This document shows positions 42,937 to 54,372 of a stretch of 64,000 bases of DNA, one piece after another; positions within the stretch are counted from its first letter, which is position 1; the number at the start of each line of letters is the position of its first letter. The notes beneath the pieces are model-generated. The model was given only the letters and a program-made list of their open reading frames with translations, ran no database searches and was not told where the DNA came from. Made by a program: the position numbers and the translations under genes. Origin of the DNA: Beta vulgaris subsp. vulgaris (Eukaryota > Streptophyta > Magnoliopsida > Caryophyllales > Amaranthaceae); assembly GCF_026745355.1 (NCBI RefSeq), contig NC_079206.1:2473800-2537799 (forward strand), written 5' to 3'.

Positions 42937-45788
42937 CAATTCAAAGAATATTTTACCCCCCCTAAAAAAAAAACATATTCTTTGAAGGGATTGCACCAAT
43001 TCACCTTTGAATCTGCTTCTTTTTCTTAAGTGGAGTAAAGTGAGCATTGATTCTGTCATCCATTGCCATTGCCAATTCTGCTTCATTCATCATTTTCTAG
43101 ATAGTTTATGCTCTACAATTTGTTTTTTGTAATTGAGATATATTAAAGGATGAAATTGTGGAGAGAGAATATAACTCAGTGTCTTTTAGATGCAAAATTC
43201 GATTATTTTAGCATACTCATTAAAAAGGCAAATGTTGAATTTAAAAAAATTAACACAAGTAGTATTGTTATTAAAATATGGATCTGAGTCTTACGATCCA
43301 GAAGGACCTCATGTATCATGATCCCACGTAGAATCTTGACATTGTAGGATCTTTCGATCCTAGACAACTATAAAGTTTTACATGGTAGGATCTTAATAAG
43401 ATTTTACAATTCGATCCTATTAAAAGAAATTCATAAATAAGTTTCACATATCATCTTTCTCCTATTTGATTTTGGTTGCATCTTACTTTTATCTTAGAGT
43501 ATAGAACCACTAACACTGTTTGAATGAAAAAAATTCATTGTAGTTGAATCATGTAGTGTGTTGTTGATGGTAAGCAAATGATGATTATCTAACTAACATA
43601 TATGTTTGAAATGTGCATACTAAATTAACATAGAACAAGTCATGTACGATTACATGTATCTTCGATAAGTGAAGTTTCTGAGGAAGACATCCAGATATTC
43701 TACAAATATACTGCTAGACTTTATTCAAGTTCCTAAGATGTAACCATAGCTCAAGATAAATGTCACAAAAGCAAGCAACAACAAAATTCCTAGAAGAGTT
43801 CCCAGAAGGAACACAAACAGAGCGTTTCTTATGATTATCCTAAGTGGAACATTGAATATGAAGTTACTAAGCATTTCCTGAGTGGGAGCAGCAAGATAAA
43901 GTTTCAGAGTTGAAACAAGCAGTTTCTAAGCAGGAACTATGAGTGCGAAGTTCCTTAAAGGAACTAGCACATTGAAGTTTCAGAGGTCGAGCTATCAACA
44001 TGCGGTTCTTGAGTTGTAGTATAATTGAGCATGAAGGTAGAAAATAAGAGTTTATTTTCTAAGATTCGTGTAAGTATGTGACAAATGAAAGGTAATGGAA
44101 CAAGGTGTCAAAAGAAACTCGTTGAACTTGAAGTCAAAAGTATCTAAGAATTAGTGAATTTGTTGCATAAAGTTATCTTAATATGTAGAATTTATTTAGA
44201 GTTTTTCTTAATAAATCTCTACTTGGTTACTATGCATTAGTTGTTTAAGATAAGATTTACTTTTAAAATAAAAGATAAGTTTTAAGATATGATAGTTTGA
44301 AATAAAATCAGTTTTAATTTAGGAACTTGATTTTAATATATGTTATTTATTTAATTTTATCTTATCAGTTTTTGAAAAATAAAAAACCTAGAAAATCTTA
44401 TAATATAATAGTGTAGTTGTAGACTTGTAGTTATTTGGTTAGAAAATCACTCGATCAAGTCATAAGTTATTAATCATAATGTTAAGTTAACTCTAAATTT
44501 AGTAAAATACTCGCATCTTTCAAGTTATTATACCTTATTATAATAAGTTTAAAAAAATATCAAAGTAAAAATAATTAACCTGTGAATTCGAGTATAACTT
44601 GATCTAGATAATAATAAATTAGTTTGGTTACAAAGTAACTTTGGTTGAGTTAAATTCACTTTTTAATTAAAATCTGTCAAGTTCAACTCAATATTTGTTC
44701 AATTTAGTTTTAGTAAAAATATATTTACAATAATTGAATTTTAATAATTTTGTGGGGTTTAGTCGGCCAAATTTGTTGGTTTGAAAAATTTGAACAAATA
44801 AGGCAGATCTTATTTTATCTAGCTAACATGAATTATAATTGAACTCGGGTAGATCATAAACAAATCAGGTTAAACCTGACATTTACTGGGACTGGTCGAA
44901 TTTTGTGTTAATATATGGTTGGGTTATAGTCAGGTTTTGGTTTGAATACATATCTGTGTGGTCATGTCAGAATATGATCTTGCCGGGTGCGTGGCATGTG
45001 TGGGTAATCTCAGTCAGGTTTCAGTTAGGTCCGAGGACTGACTGTCACATGTCGAACCAGGTTCAAGTCAGGTCAATATCAGGTTGACACAATGATTAGA
45101 TTTGTTTCTGACACCACTACCTATGATGCGCTTTCACATTCAATAATGTGCCCAAGGGGCGGCCTACAACTTGGGCTATGATCCGGACCGATCGGACATG
45201 TGGACCCAAATGCTTGAATTTCTTGGACCATGGACCGAATCGGAAAAATTAAGTCCGGGCGTGTTTTGGGGAAAAAATGTTTCATACATAAATCATCTTC
45301 GGACCTAATTTTCGATTTTAATTTTCTCAGATTTGACTAATCCTCATAGAAGAATGAAAAAGAAAGCACGGAGTTAAATATATGATTTAGCATTTCAATT
45401 GAAATTTGGTGTCAGGGAGGGAATAAGTCAATAATCATATTATTTTGAATTTTTTTTTACAAAATTCAGAGTTTTCGATTCGGATCGAAAACATTGAATC
45501 ACAATTTTAGACAAAACGAGAATCGGACATGACTTTTTCAGTTTGAGCGGTGCAAATTAAGATTCGATCCTAATATTTGCACACCCTTACCAACAACCCA
45601 ACAAGCACACTATCGTTCTATTTTTACTTTTTTTTTTTTTTATGTTGGGTTGTAAGTTGTAAATCGTACGTCAAACTAGTCTGGCTAATATCATTGTCAT
45701 AATTGAATGAGTTTAATTCACCGAAATCCAAACGTCAATATGGCAAATCTATTCAAACCTTGGTCTTGTTTTAGTCGGATTTATATCC
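42937..45788. other. Intergenic, nothing recognised with confidence
   Basis: No host gene. 43265-43440 repeats TACGATCC/GGATCTT-type motifs and 44880-45090 repeats TCAGGTT-type motifs, probably worn DNA transposon remains. I cannot set their ends. Confidence 0.4.
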
Positions 45789-45894
45789 GCATAATTCATC
45801 TTATATGTTATAACTTGGCTAACTTAAAACATATTATTTACATAACTTACTGAATTGAACTTATTTTACTAAGATCACTGGAAAAAAAACCCTA

Positions 45895-47652
45895 TGTAAT
45901 ACTCCGTATTTTTTAGTAAGTTAATATTTATGTTTTTAGAAAATTTTTAGTTTCTAAAAAGGTTTTATTTACTAAAAAGGCTTATTATTTATTAAAAAGG
46001 CTTTTATAAAAGATTTTGAGTATTTATAAATAAATTGTAGCCCAAATAAATATTGGGCCTAAGTTTACTAGTTTTAAAACTCAAGTATTTAGTAACAATT
46101 TAAAAAATTTTAAAGAAATTGCAAAAAAAAAAAAGAAAAAGATTTTATAAAAAGAAAAAAAAAAAAAAGAATTTTTTTTTCCACCGCCTATCTCACACGG
46201 TTGTGAACTTGTGATGAGGTTTGGTTAATTTTGTTATTTTTCTTATCTTTTAGTTATTTTATCTTAGATAATTATATATTATGGGATAATTTATATCTTT
46301 TTCTAATCTTAATTGGATAAGCGTAAATATTAGTTATATCCTAACTAGATTAGTTTATCTTTTTCCCTAAATCTATCTTTTAGTTTCCTAATCCTATTCC
46401 GATTCTACTTTTCCAACTAGTATAAATAGGGGTCTCCACCCATCATATTTTTCACACCAAATTTGAGAAATAAATCTCTTTTCTCAAATTTAAGCTCTCT
46501 CTCCCTTTTAGCCTACCTTTTCTCTTCTCCCTAGTAGTTATTATTTATTCAAGGTGCGTGTATTTGTAGATCTTTAATAATTGTTTTGCAAGTGTAGTAT
46601 TATGTTTTTAGGAAAATCTTTTGGATTGAAATATAAGTTTTATGAGTTTTGTTATGAATTGCATCTGTTTAATAGGAACATATTTAAAAGTTTATATATT
46701 TTATTTATGAACTTTGAATTATGTCTTTCATTTAATATATTTATAAAATTTTATCTTTGAATTTATATTCAAATATTTTAGAAGGAGTTTGATATTTAGA
46801 TTCATGTCTAAATATTTAAAAAGGAGTGTTTTTGAACTACTATTATTTTTCAAAGGTTAACCCTTGAGCAAGTTATTTTTTATGCCTTTGTATGGCTAAG
46901 TTTTAAGAATTATTATTCTTTTTAAAGGAGGATTATTTCAGAAGGATTTTTATTAGACATGTGATCTTTTATGATCACAATTATAAAGAGGCCACGGCTT
47001 GTTATTTATTAGCAAGAACGGTAGCTATTATTTATTTACCCATGTACTTTTTGTATAAGTCATGTGGACAAGGTAGTTCCCCTCGTAATAGACTCAGTAA
47101 GGAATACTAAACTTGGGGGGTGTGCACACTTTAGGCAAGGTACCTAGGCAAGGAAAAAGGATTTTTATCAAGGTTATATACTTTATATTATAAGTATTAT
47201 CAAGTATCCAAGAAAGGTTTTTTGAAATTAAATATTTCAAAAGTTTGATTAAATAAAGAGTTTAATATTTCACATATACATGTACTCAGTATTTTTACTG
47301 ACACGCTTTTGTTTTGTTTTGTTTTATGGCTTTGTCCCTATAATGACCCTTTTGGTGAGCAAAATTTACAGGTTGATTGATGCATACTTCATATGGGGGA
47401 GCTAGTGAGGAATCATAATTAGTCAAGGAGTTGTTATTTTTTTTTTTATTTGTATTGTTATATAGTTGTACAAAAAGTTTATATAATAAAGAGAAGTTAT
47501 TTAAGTTATTTCCGCTGCATTGGTTTAAAGTTCAGTTAGTAGTTAGTATTAAAGCCTTTGACGTTATCACGTGGCGGTAATACTCTCAAGTTTCTCAAGG
47601 AGTTTTATATTAAAAAGAGTTTGCCAAAAGAGAGAAATTTGGGGGTGTTACA
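45895..47652 (+). mobile_element. Solo LTR (1758 bp)
   Basis: Starts TGTAATACTCCG and ends GGGGTGTTACA, flanked by a perfect 5-bp duplication CCCTA (45890-45894, 47653-47657). It contains a TATA box (TATAAATAGGGG near 46421) and an AATAAA downstream (near 46469). No second LTR, PBS or coding sequence follows. The other tandem unit has the uninterrupted site AAAACCCTAATCTGAG (47910), which proves the ends. Lineage not assignable from the LTR alone. Confidence 0.9.
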
Positions 47653-47930
47653 CCCTAATCTGAGTATAATACTCCCTCCGTCTCAAATATAGTTCCCATT
47701 TCATTTTGCATAGTCTCCAAGACGTACCTTTGACCTATTTTTTTTTTTTTTTGATTGGAAAATTAAGTCAACCCAAGAGCTAACTCCTACCAAGGCTATT
47801 AGCATATATCCGCATAATTCATCTTATATGTTATATCTTGGCTCACTTAAAACATATTATTTACATAACTTACTGAATTGAACTTATTTTACTAAGATCA
47901 CTGGGAAAAAACCCTAATCTGAGTATAATA

Positions 47931-48358
47931 CTCCCTGTGTCCCAAATATAGTTCCCATTTCATTTTGCATAGTCTCCAAAACGTACCTTTGACCTATTTT
48001 TTTTATTTTTGATTGGGAAATTAAGTCAGCCCAAGAGCAATGCATGCAAAGCATGCTAAGGAAATACCCCAACATAATGCTGGGGGTAAGGATCGAACCC
48101 CTGACCTCAGAGATCAGAGGGGAGTGCTCTACTACATGAGCTAGCTTCTCATCCTTCGTACCTTTGACCAATGATATCTTCTATTTATTATTAGTAAAAG
48201 ATATAAAAAGTTTATATTACAAATTTATACATTGAGACGAATCTAACAACCTCCTCATGAATATGTTTTTTGTATACATTAGTAAGAATATTTGGTCAAA
48301 GTTTTTAAAATTTGACTCCCAAAATAAAAATAGGAACTATATTTTGAGACGAATGAAG
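47931..48358. mobile_element. Stowaway-type MITE interrupted by a SINE
   Basis: Ends CTCCCTGTGTCCCAAATATAG and (inverted) CTTCATTCGTCTCAAAATATAG; TA on the left, worn on the right. About 253 bp remain after removing the SINE and its duplication. Confidence 0.75.
47995..48156 (-). mobile_element. tRNA-derived SINE inserted in a Stowaway MITE
   Basis: On the minus strand the B box region reads GGGGTTCGATCCTTACC and the A box region CTAGCTCATGTAGTAGAG. A perfect 13-bp target duplication CGTACCTTTGACC flanks it (47982-47994, 48157-48169). It lacks about 50 bp of the body present in the family member at 38448, while the fragment in unit 1 of the tandem duplication (47744-47806) keeps that part. 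Confidence 0.9.
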
Positions 48359-48485
48359 TCGAAAGACAACATTTCACAAGAGGAAGCAAACAAGCAATCA
48401 CTATTACTGAACTCATCGAACAATAAATTCCAAAACAATAATTCAAAAAAGAAAGTAAAAACAAGAAAAAAAAAAAAAAAAAATA

Positions 48486-49574
48486 CTAAGCACGTTTTCT
48501 ATCTACATCTTTAACAAGCTGACCCATCTGAAACTTCCAAAATAGAAAATAAACCAAGCCCAGCCCAATCAACATAAAGGGCCACAACATACTCTCTTCT
48601 TCATTCTCTCTCTTCGACACTATCTCCTCTATCCTAAACCACTCTCTCTCCTCCAAAATTCCCTTTATACCCTCCTGAACATACCCATATACCACATATA
48701 CCCTTCCACGACGTCCTATAGTAACAGACGTAGGAAACCCTTCTTCATCAAGGGCAATTTTGTCAATTACTTCACCCTGGGCCCAGCTGTCGTCACTCTT
48801 CAAAAACCACGCGCTTTTCATCGAAACTACAACAACAACGCCGTCATCTCTAACGGTGATTCCATCTGCTAACGTTAACTCTTCTGGTAAAATAACGACT
48901 TTTGAAGTTCCATCAATGGCGTCAACTTTGAACATTTTTCCAGTATTTGATTGGACGACTAGGAGGTACTCTTTGGTGTTGATGTAAACGACGCCGTTGA
49001 GTCCACAGTAGGAGTACGGTGAGGTGTGATCTACTGGAAATTGCGTGAAAATCGGCGATTTAGAGAGGATTGAAACGGTGCCGTTTAAGTCGAGTTTCCA
49101 GATGAAATTTTCCTTGGAATTGGTGACGTAAGCGTTTCCGTGAGAGTCGAAAGTGACGCCGTTTGATACACCGGTGGAAGGAAGATGAGAGAGAAAATGG
49201 AGGTCGAGGGAGGTGCGATGGAGGTGGAAAGAGGCGAGAAAAGGTGAACCGTTAATGTTGACGGCGGCGAGGAGACGACGACGGAGATTATCGACGGAGA
49301 GGCCGAGAATTGTGGAATTTGGGGGAATTTCGGGAGAAATTAGGGTTAGGGTTTCGGTAACGCCGGTATCGGAGACGGAGATGAAATTGTTTCCGTGAAG
49401 CGAACCGAGGAGGAAATGTTGGGAGGTAGGATCGTATGCTAGGCCTTCTGGGTAGAGGTTTGGTGATCGGAATTTGATGGAGTGGAGATTTGTGGAGTTT
49501 GAAGGGTGGATTAGTGAGAGGAGAGAGATGAAGATGAGGAGGAGAGAGAAAATGTGGGATGAGAGTTGGGACAT
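48486..49574 (-). CDS. SMP-30/NHL-like six-bladed beta-propeller protein with C-terminal membrane anchor, 362 aa, single exon
   Basis: An uninterrupted 362-codon frame. Residues 1-27 (MSQLSSHIFSLLLIFISLLS and on) form a signal peptide. The lumenal part shows propeller-type blades: PEGLAYDPTSQHFLLGSLHG, GVSNGVTFDSHGNAYVTNS, GLNGVVYINTKEYLLVVQS, LTLADGITVRDDGVVVVVS and GFPTSVTIGRRGRVYVVYG. A hydrophobic helix near 331-350 (LWPFMLIGLGLVYFLFW) is followed by a short basic tail (VDRKRA). This matches plant 'calcium-dependent phosphotriesterase superfamily' proteins; their substrate is unknown. Several NxS/T sites suggest glycosylation in the secretory pathway. The start is the first Met of the signal peptide. 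Confidence 0.85.
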   Translation of the reverse strand: MSQLSSHIFSLLLIFISLLSLIHPSNSTNLHSIKFRSPNLYPEGLAYDPTSQHFLLGSLHGNNFISVSDTGVTETLTLISPEIPPNSTILGLSVDNLRRRLLAAVNINGSPFLASFHLHRTSLDLHFLSHLPSTGVSNGVTFDSHGNAYVTNSKENFIWKLDLNGTVSILSKSPIFTQFPVDHTSPYSYCGLNGVVYINTKEYLLVVQSNTGKMFKVDAIDGTSKVVILPEELTLADGITVRDDGVVVVVSMKSAWFLKSDDSWAQGEVIDKIALDEEGFPTSVTIGRRGRVYVVYGYVQEGIKGILEEREWFRIEEIVSKRENEEESMLWPFMLIGLGLVYFLFWKFQMGQLVKDVDRKRA

Positions 49575-49626
49575 GGTTATATTTTTGTTGACTGTTGAGT
49601 GGAATGATGGGATAATGGATTGAGGA

Positions 49627-49634
49627 ATTTATAG
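49627..49634 (-). promoter_or_regulatory. TATA box of the propeller gene
   Basis: CTATAAAT on the minus strand, 53 bases upstream of the ATG, implying a short leader. Confidence 0.5.
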
Positions 49635-49820
49635 GTTTTGGGATGAGTGATGAGTTTGGATTTTGATGAAGTTTTGGGTTGGTGTTGTGTTGTGTTGTGT
49701 TGGGTTTTAATGTATTAAGGAGGATTGAAGAAGCCCCTTTGTTCAAGTTGCTGAAAATTGTTGACTTTGATCTCCTGGGAATAATACCTCAAGTAAGATC
49801 TGAAATCTTGATATATTTAA

Positions 49821-50076
49821 GTGCTCGTTTGGTTAAATGTAGGGAGTGTAATTGTATATTTCATAAAAATTAATTTTCTCATGTAATTATATATTTTAGA
49901 AATTGGTAAATGTTGTTTGATGATTCATGAAAAGTGAAAGTTTCGGCATGAAATTTCCTAGTGGAACTTTTTAGGAAATTCTTCTTCTCATGAATTTGTC
50001 AAACAAACAACACCAAAAATTTCAATTCTTAGGAATTCCAACTTCCTATGCTAAATAATGTCAACCAAACAACATC
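49821..50076. mobile_element. Harbinger-like MITE (256 bp)
   Basis: Ends GTGCTCGTTTGGTT and (inverted) GATGTTGTTTGGTT, flanked by TTAA on both sides (49817-49820, 50077-50080). TTA/TAA-type target fits PIF/Harbinger. Confidence 0.65.
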
Positions 50077-50080
50077 TTAA

Positions 50081-51740
50081 TTTGAGAATAATGATCTAAA
50101 GACCTCACATTTCCTCGTTCCTCCCATGGTTGGTTTATTGAATGTTATGGGCGAGGTTGGACAAAAGATTCTGTTTTAGGGTTTACTTGTTTCGATTTAT
50201 TTGAACTTATCTGAACAATTAAGATCTTATTAAACCTTATTTGTGAGTGTCTCAATCCTTAGTTTTGCTGAACTTATTCAAAATGTATGAGGATGGAAGA
50301 TAAAGTGAAAGAATCGATCCTTAAGATGTAAACCCCTAAAAAAAAAACTAAAATAAATTATATATATGTTTTATTTTTTTGCAAGTTTAATTATACTTGT
50401 TGATACCACAAGAGATACAGTGGTGAATTGGTGATAGACCATCTAATAGTTTTCCGATCCATGAAGTATTATTGCTTTGATTAGCATATGCTCCCTTTGA
50501 TGAATAAGGGGTTGGAGCATCCACCTCATTGTCTTTGGGGAAGAAGATGCGAAGTTTAAGGACGTGTTCGACATTAGCTTTTGGAGTAGTTGCTGTCAGA
50601 AACTACCAAATTTTACTTTAAATTACCACTTCTAGTTTTGGCTGAAGTCTGAACACATCTCAAACATCTAATTCCACATCTACCTCTGACATCTACTAAT
50701 TTACACTACAGTTAGCAGCTACTGTGATAGCTAAATTTGCCAAACAATTTACCTCATCAACCTTGGTGAGAGGAGTCTAAACATGCAATGTAGCAAAATC
50801 TGATGCAAATTTAACTTTTCTAAAGCTTAAGGACTCATGTAACATATTACTACATTCGTGCAGGAACTCCTGTAACCAAAAGTAAAATTTATAGTAAAAG
50901 CCAGCACTCACCAGCAGAGTCAGGCTTGAATTAGTTTTGACATAATCTCATCGAGTATTTCGTGTTCAAGTTCAAGCTTGAGCTCAAACTACATAGAAAA
51001 GCTGATATTTGGTTTTTATGTTATGTTTTGAGTTTGAGTTCTAGCTTGGCACGACAAACACAATGAATTAATTGTTATTGTTGCTACTCAGCTCTATGCA
51101 TGGTTTTGTCCGACTTGCGCAAACTAAGATAAGAATTACCTTAATTACTAATTATGTGGAAATTAAGGCTTTGGGGTATTATTTTTCCTTAGTTCACGAG
51201 GCCTCACAAACCTAAGTCAATTGATTTTGAGTTTAGCTCTTTTAGTACGCTAACTAGTAGTAATATATCGAGTTCAAACTTGGGTGATTCATCTAATGAG
51301 TCAAGCCGAATCAAATGTTTACTTGATCTGTCCATGTGGTGCTCTCTTCGTGATCACCCTTATTGTATTGTCTTCTTCTGAAAGAAAGATGGAAACAAAC
51401 AAAATTACTACTATTAGCTCCATTACTGGTCTCGAGTTTGAATTGAATTTGCAAGGGCAAAGAGATTAATGTGGGGTAGTGGGGTGTATCTCAGTAAGTT
51501 TGGGTACTAGAGCAATTAGCAGCAAATTAAGGCATTTGTATATTCTTCTGACATACTATGATAGGCATAATTAGGATAAAACACCAGAGAATGAGTTGAC
51601 GACACACTACATTTGAAGCACACAACTAGTAGTTTACACACCTCTGCCAAGCGCCATGGCTTGCAGGGAATTTATTTTAGATATTACATAGTAGTACATA
51701 TTGTTACCAGCTGGATGACTGATCTGGTACATTCTTCTAC
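50081..51740. other. Intergenic, nothing recognised
   Basis: No gene, RNA or paired terminal repeat supported; the last part is 3' flank of the gene ending at 51741. Confidence 0.45.
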
Positions 51741-52227
51741 TCAAAAGAACTGCAAAATATGAAATAAGGACAAAAGAACAAACTTTTGTTAGTACAATAT
51801 GTGCGCAAACAAGCTTAAGAAATCGAAGTTTTTGAACAAGTGAAATATAAGAATTTTCCAATGTGGAAATTACCCTCGTGCATGGGTCGCAAGAATTATT
51901 GGCAGAGTAAAAGCTACTCTGTTGGTTCATGGCATAGTTGGAACCCAACCCTCCACCACCGAGGTGGTTGTTGTGGTAGCCATGTCCTTGATGGTGGCCC
52001 ATTCCATGTTGCCCCATGGCCCCCATTCCATGTTGCCCCATGGCCCCCATTCCATATCCTGCACTGGCATTGCCATAGCCACCAGAGTATCCAGCCATCT
52101 GGTTACCACAGTAACTACTCCCGAGCCCAAGGTGGCTGTTGTGGGAATTGTGGCCCATCCCCATTGAACTGTATGAGTATTCTTCATTTTCAGCCTCACT
52201 GTAGGAGCTCTGGTACCGGAAGGCCAT
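51741..52227 (-). CDS. Gly/His/Met/Tyr/Asn-rich small protein, 2 exons, 120 aa
   Basis: Exon 1 is 52227 to 51874 and exon 2 51749 to 51741, with a GT-AG phase-0 intron of 124 bases; 120 residues. It starts MAFRYQSSYSEAENEEYSYS, has GMGHNSHNSHLGLGSSYCG, two GAMGQHGM repeats, GHHQGHGYHNNHLGGGGLGS, and ends NSCDPCTRFF. The layout (long exon, phase-0 intron, three-codon last exon, Cys pair at the end, His/Gly repeats, minus strand) matches H1-H3, so I read it as the most distant cluster member. No signal peptide or known domain; function unknown. Confidence 0.7.
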
Positions 52228-52291
52228 GATGATTTGTTGCTACTTTCAAGTTGATGCTTGTTTTGCGTAGCACAATACAAAATTGGTGTGC

Positions 52292-52298
52292 TTATATA
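52292..52298 (-). promoter_or_regulatory. TATA box of the 52-kb gene
   Basis: TATATAA on the minus strand, 65 bases before the ATG. Confidence 0.6.
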
Positions 52299-53980
52299 GT
52301 GGTAACAAGTATTGAGAATAGCTTCTTTTTGTTTTGTTTATCCCAAATCATCAGAGAATCTTATGCTCAAACTAAGTGAACTTGAAATCATATTGCCTTT
52401 ACTAACGAATCCCTGTCCCAACTATCCCATATCTGACCATGTTTCAGAATTTCTTGAATTTCTTATTACTAAACAACTTTGTGGTGATGGCATTATATTT
52501 TGTCTGGTAGAGATAGTTGTAGAATTAAATAACAATATATACTAATAACCATTATCATCTTTTAGAACTTATTCTGGCACAAGTTTAGCTTGCCTTCTGT
52601 CTTTGAATCTTATGCTCAACCAGGCTGACTTTCAAATGGTTGGCCTACTTGAGTAAATCCACATTTAAGTATGCCCATGTATTTGGCCATATGTTATTCT
52701 TTCCAATTTTTATATTATTGAACAAGTTTGGTGGATGATGGCATAAACTATTGGTGATCAGGGGGCCGTTGTAAGTGGAGGGTCATGTTGATGGGTAATA
52801 TGCTACTATTACTTTCAGAAATTCTCTGACACATGGAGAAAGCTTCAGGTTTACTCTTTAGGTCTGTCTGAGATTCTGCTCCTTTCTTCCTTTGCTTGGA
52901 GAGAAGAATGTTTAATTTGGTAATAGAAAAGCTTGGTGTTTAAGCACAGATGGGCGGTGGTTGTAAGGTTGCAACTTTATCTGGTATGAATAACAGCTAC
53001 TAGATGCATAAATCTTTCCTCTGTTAAATGTTAAGCTACAGCAGTACATCTTACAGGTGTTTGTACTTTGTAGAGATGCACATACGGCAGAGAAGCTACT
53101 AGCAGACACTCCTTAATTAGTCCATTAGGTTTGAACCTTGGAATAGCGGTGACTAGATCTTCATTGTACTGCTCTTCTTGTCAGTTGTTGGCGAAAATCT
53201 GACTTGGGGAAGTAGACTTTATCTAATTTTGGTTCTCTGATTCAGGGTTTGAACCGTGGTTCAAGTAAAATACTAGGATTTGGCCAGAGAATGGTAAAAT
53301 GTAGAGAGTAAAAAATTGGAAAGGCTTAATGAGAGAAAGTAACAAGAGAGCAAGCTTAGACCTTACTAGTTGCATGTTCTTTCCATTAGATATGTAGGTT
53401 CTTTTGTGTACTCACACTAAAAGAACATAAATGCATCATAAAAAGAACACGCTATGCACTCAACATGATTTTCTTTATAAGTGAAATGACATGCAAGTAC
53501 AGAGATTAAAAAAATAAGTTAATATGATAAAAGAAATTGCAGATGCACTGAAATAACATGCAAATTGCAGTAATAGAAAAGGTTCTAAGCGGAAAGTTGA
53601 GATCCACATCACATGTGAGAATCGTTTACAAAATTAGTAACAAAAAGACAACTTTGGGACATCCCACAAATTGCTCACAAGAAGATAAATATGGGACACA
53701 GGGGTGCTTCAGTAAGAAGCACAGAAACATTTCCAGACTGCAAGTCAAGTTATTTGAGAAAATACATAGGCTAATCAAACTGTCATTTAAAGTCCTTGAG
53801 TTTCTATGTGTCCTTTTAAGCTAACCTCATCTTCAATGAGCTGAGGAATCCTACACCAGCTTCTGCATAGAGCTCTTACATACTGATGTTGCTTACAACT
53901 GCAATCTGCATGCTGGAATACTGCAAGTCTTGTACTCTTATTCCATACCTAGATGAGCTTCTCTACCTCATTAGTATCAT
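52299..53980. other. Intergenic, nothing recognised; target region of the chromovirus
   Basis: No convincing gene. An 88-codon frame at 53558 has no recognisable feature and is likely chance. Confidence 0.45.
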
Positions 53981-53985
53981 AATGT

Positions 53986-54372
53986 TGTCATGCACGTGCC
54001 TAAACCACCACTGAGGTTTGTTTACTCAAGGCGCCAAAAGAAGTAAGAGGTTCTAGAAGGGTGAGCTGGCTCATGTTGAGGCAATGATTGGAATGACAGC
54101 AGCTATTTGTCTTTACTAATATTCTAGCTATTTTGTCTTTTGCTCAGAATAATACCGTTGTCCAGATATTTTCTAGGGCAGTGCATAGGAGTAAGTCTAT
54201 AAATAGAAGAAGGTTGTAATTAGGAGAGCATCGAGAAAATATTGAGTGAAGTTTGTTCTTGGGAGGAACCCAGCTCCTCGAAAGCTGTGGAAACTATCTT
54301 AATATACTATCTTACTGTTCCTGTCTCATTTGATTGCTACTGAATTTTCGTGAACCTAGTTGATTCATTACA
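53986..54372 (+). repeat. 5' LTR of the chromovirus
   Basis: 387 bp, TGTCATGCAC...GATTCATTACA, with TATA box TATAAATAG at 54198-54206. Differs from the 3' LTR by one T in CAGCTATTTGTC and by GGAGAGC versus GGAGGGC. Confidence 0.95.

Larger units (their letters stand above)
45789..48360 (+). repeat. Tandem duplication (unit about 260 bp) with a solo LTR in unit 1
   Basis: The text ATCCGCATAATTCATCTTAT to GATCACTGG occurs at 45789-45884 and again at 47807-47903. Both continue into CCCTAATCTGAGTATAATAC and a Stowaway 5' end; in unit 1 the solo LTR separates the two parts. Unit 1's Stowaway and SINE are cut off at 47806, where unit 2 starts. Confidence 0.85.

Noticed and set aside
49288..49746. 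152-codon Pro/Asn/His-rich minus frame overlapping the propeller gene
   Set aside because: Shadow frame of the propeller gene, with no independent support.
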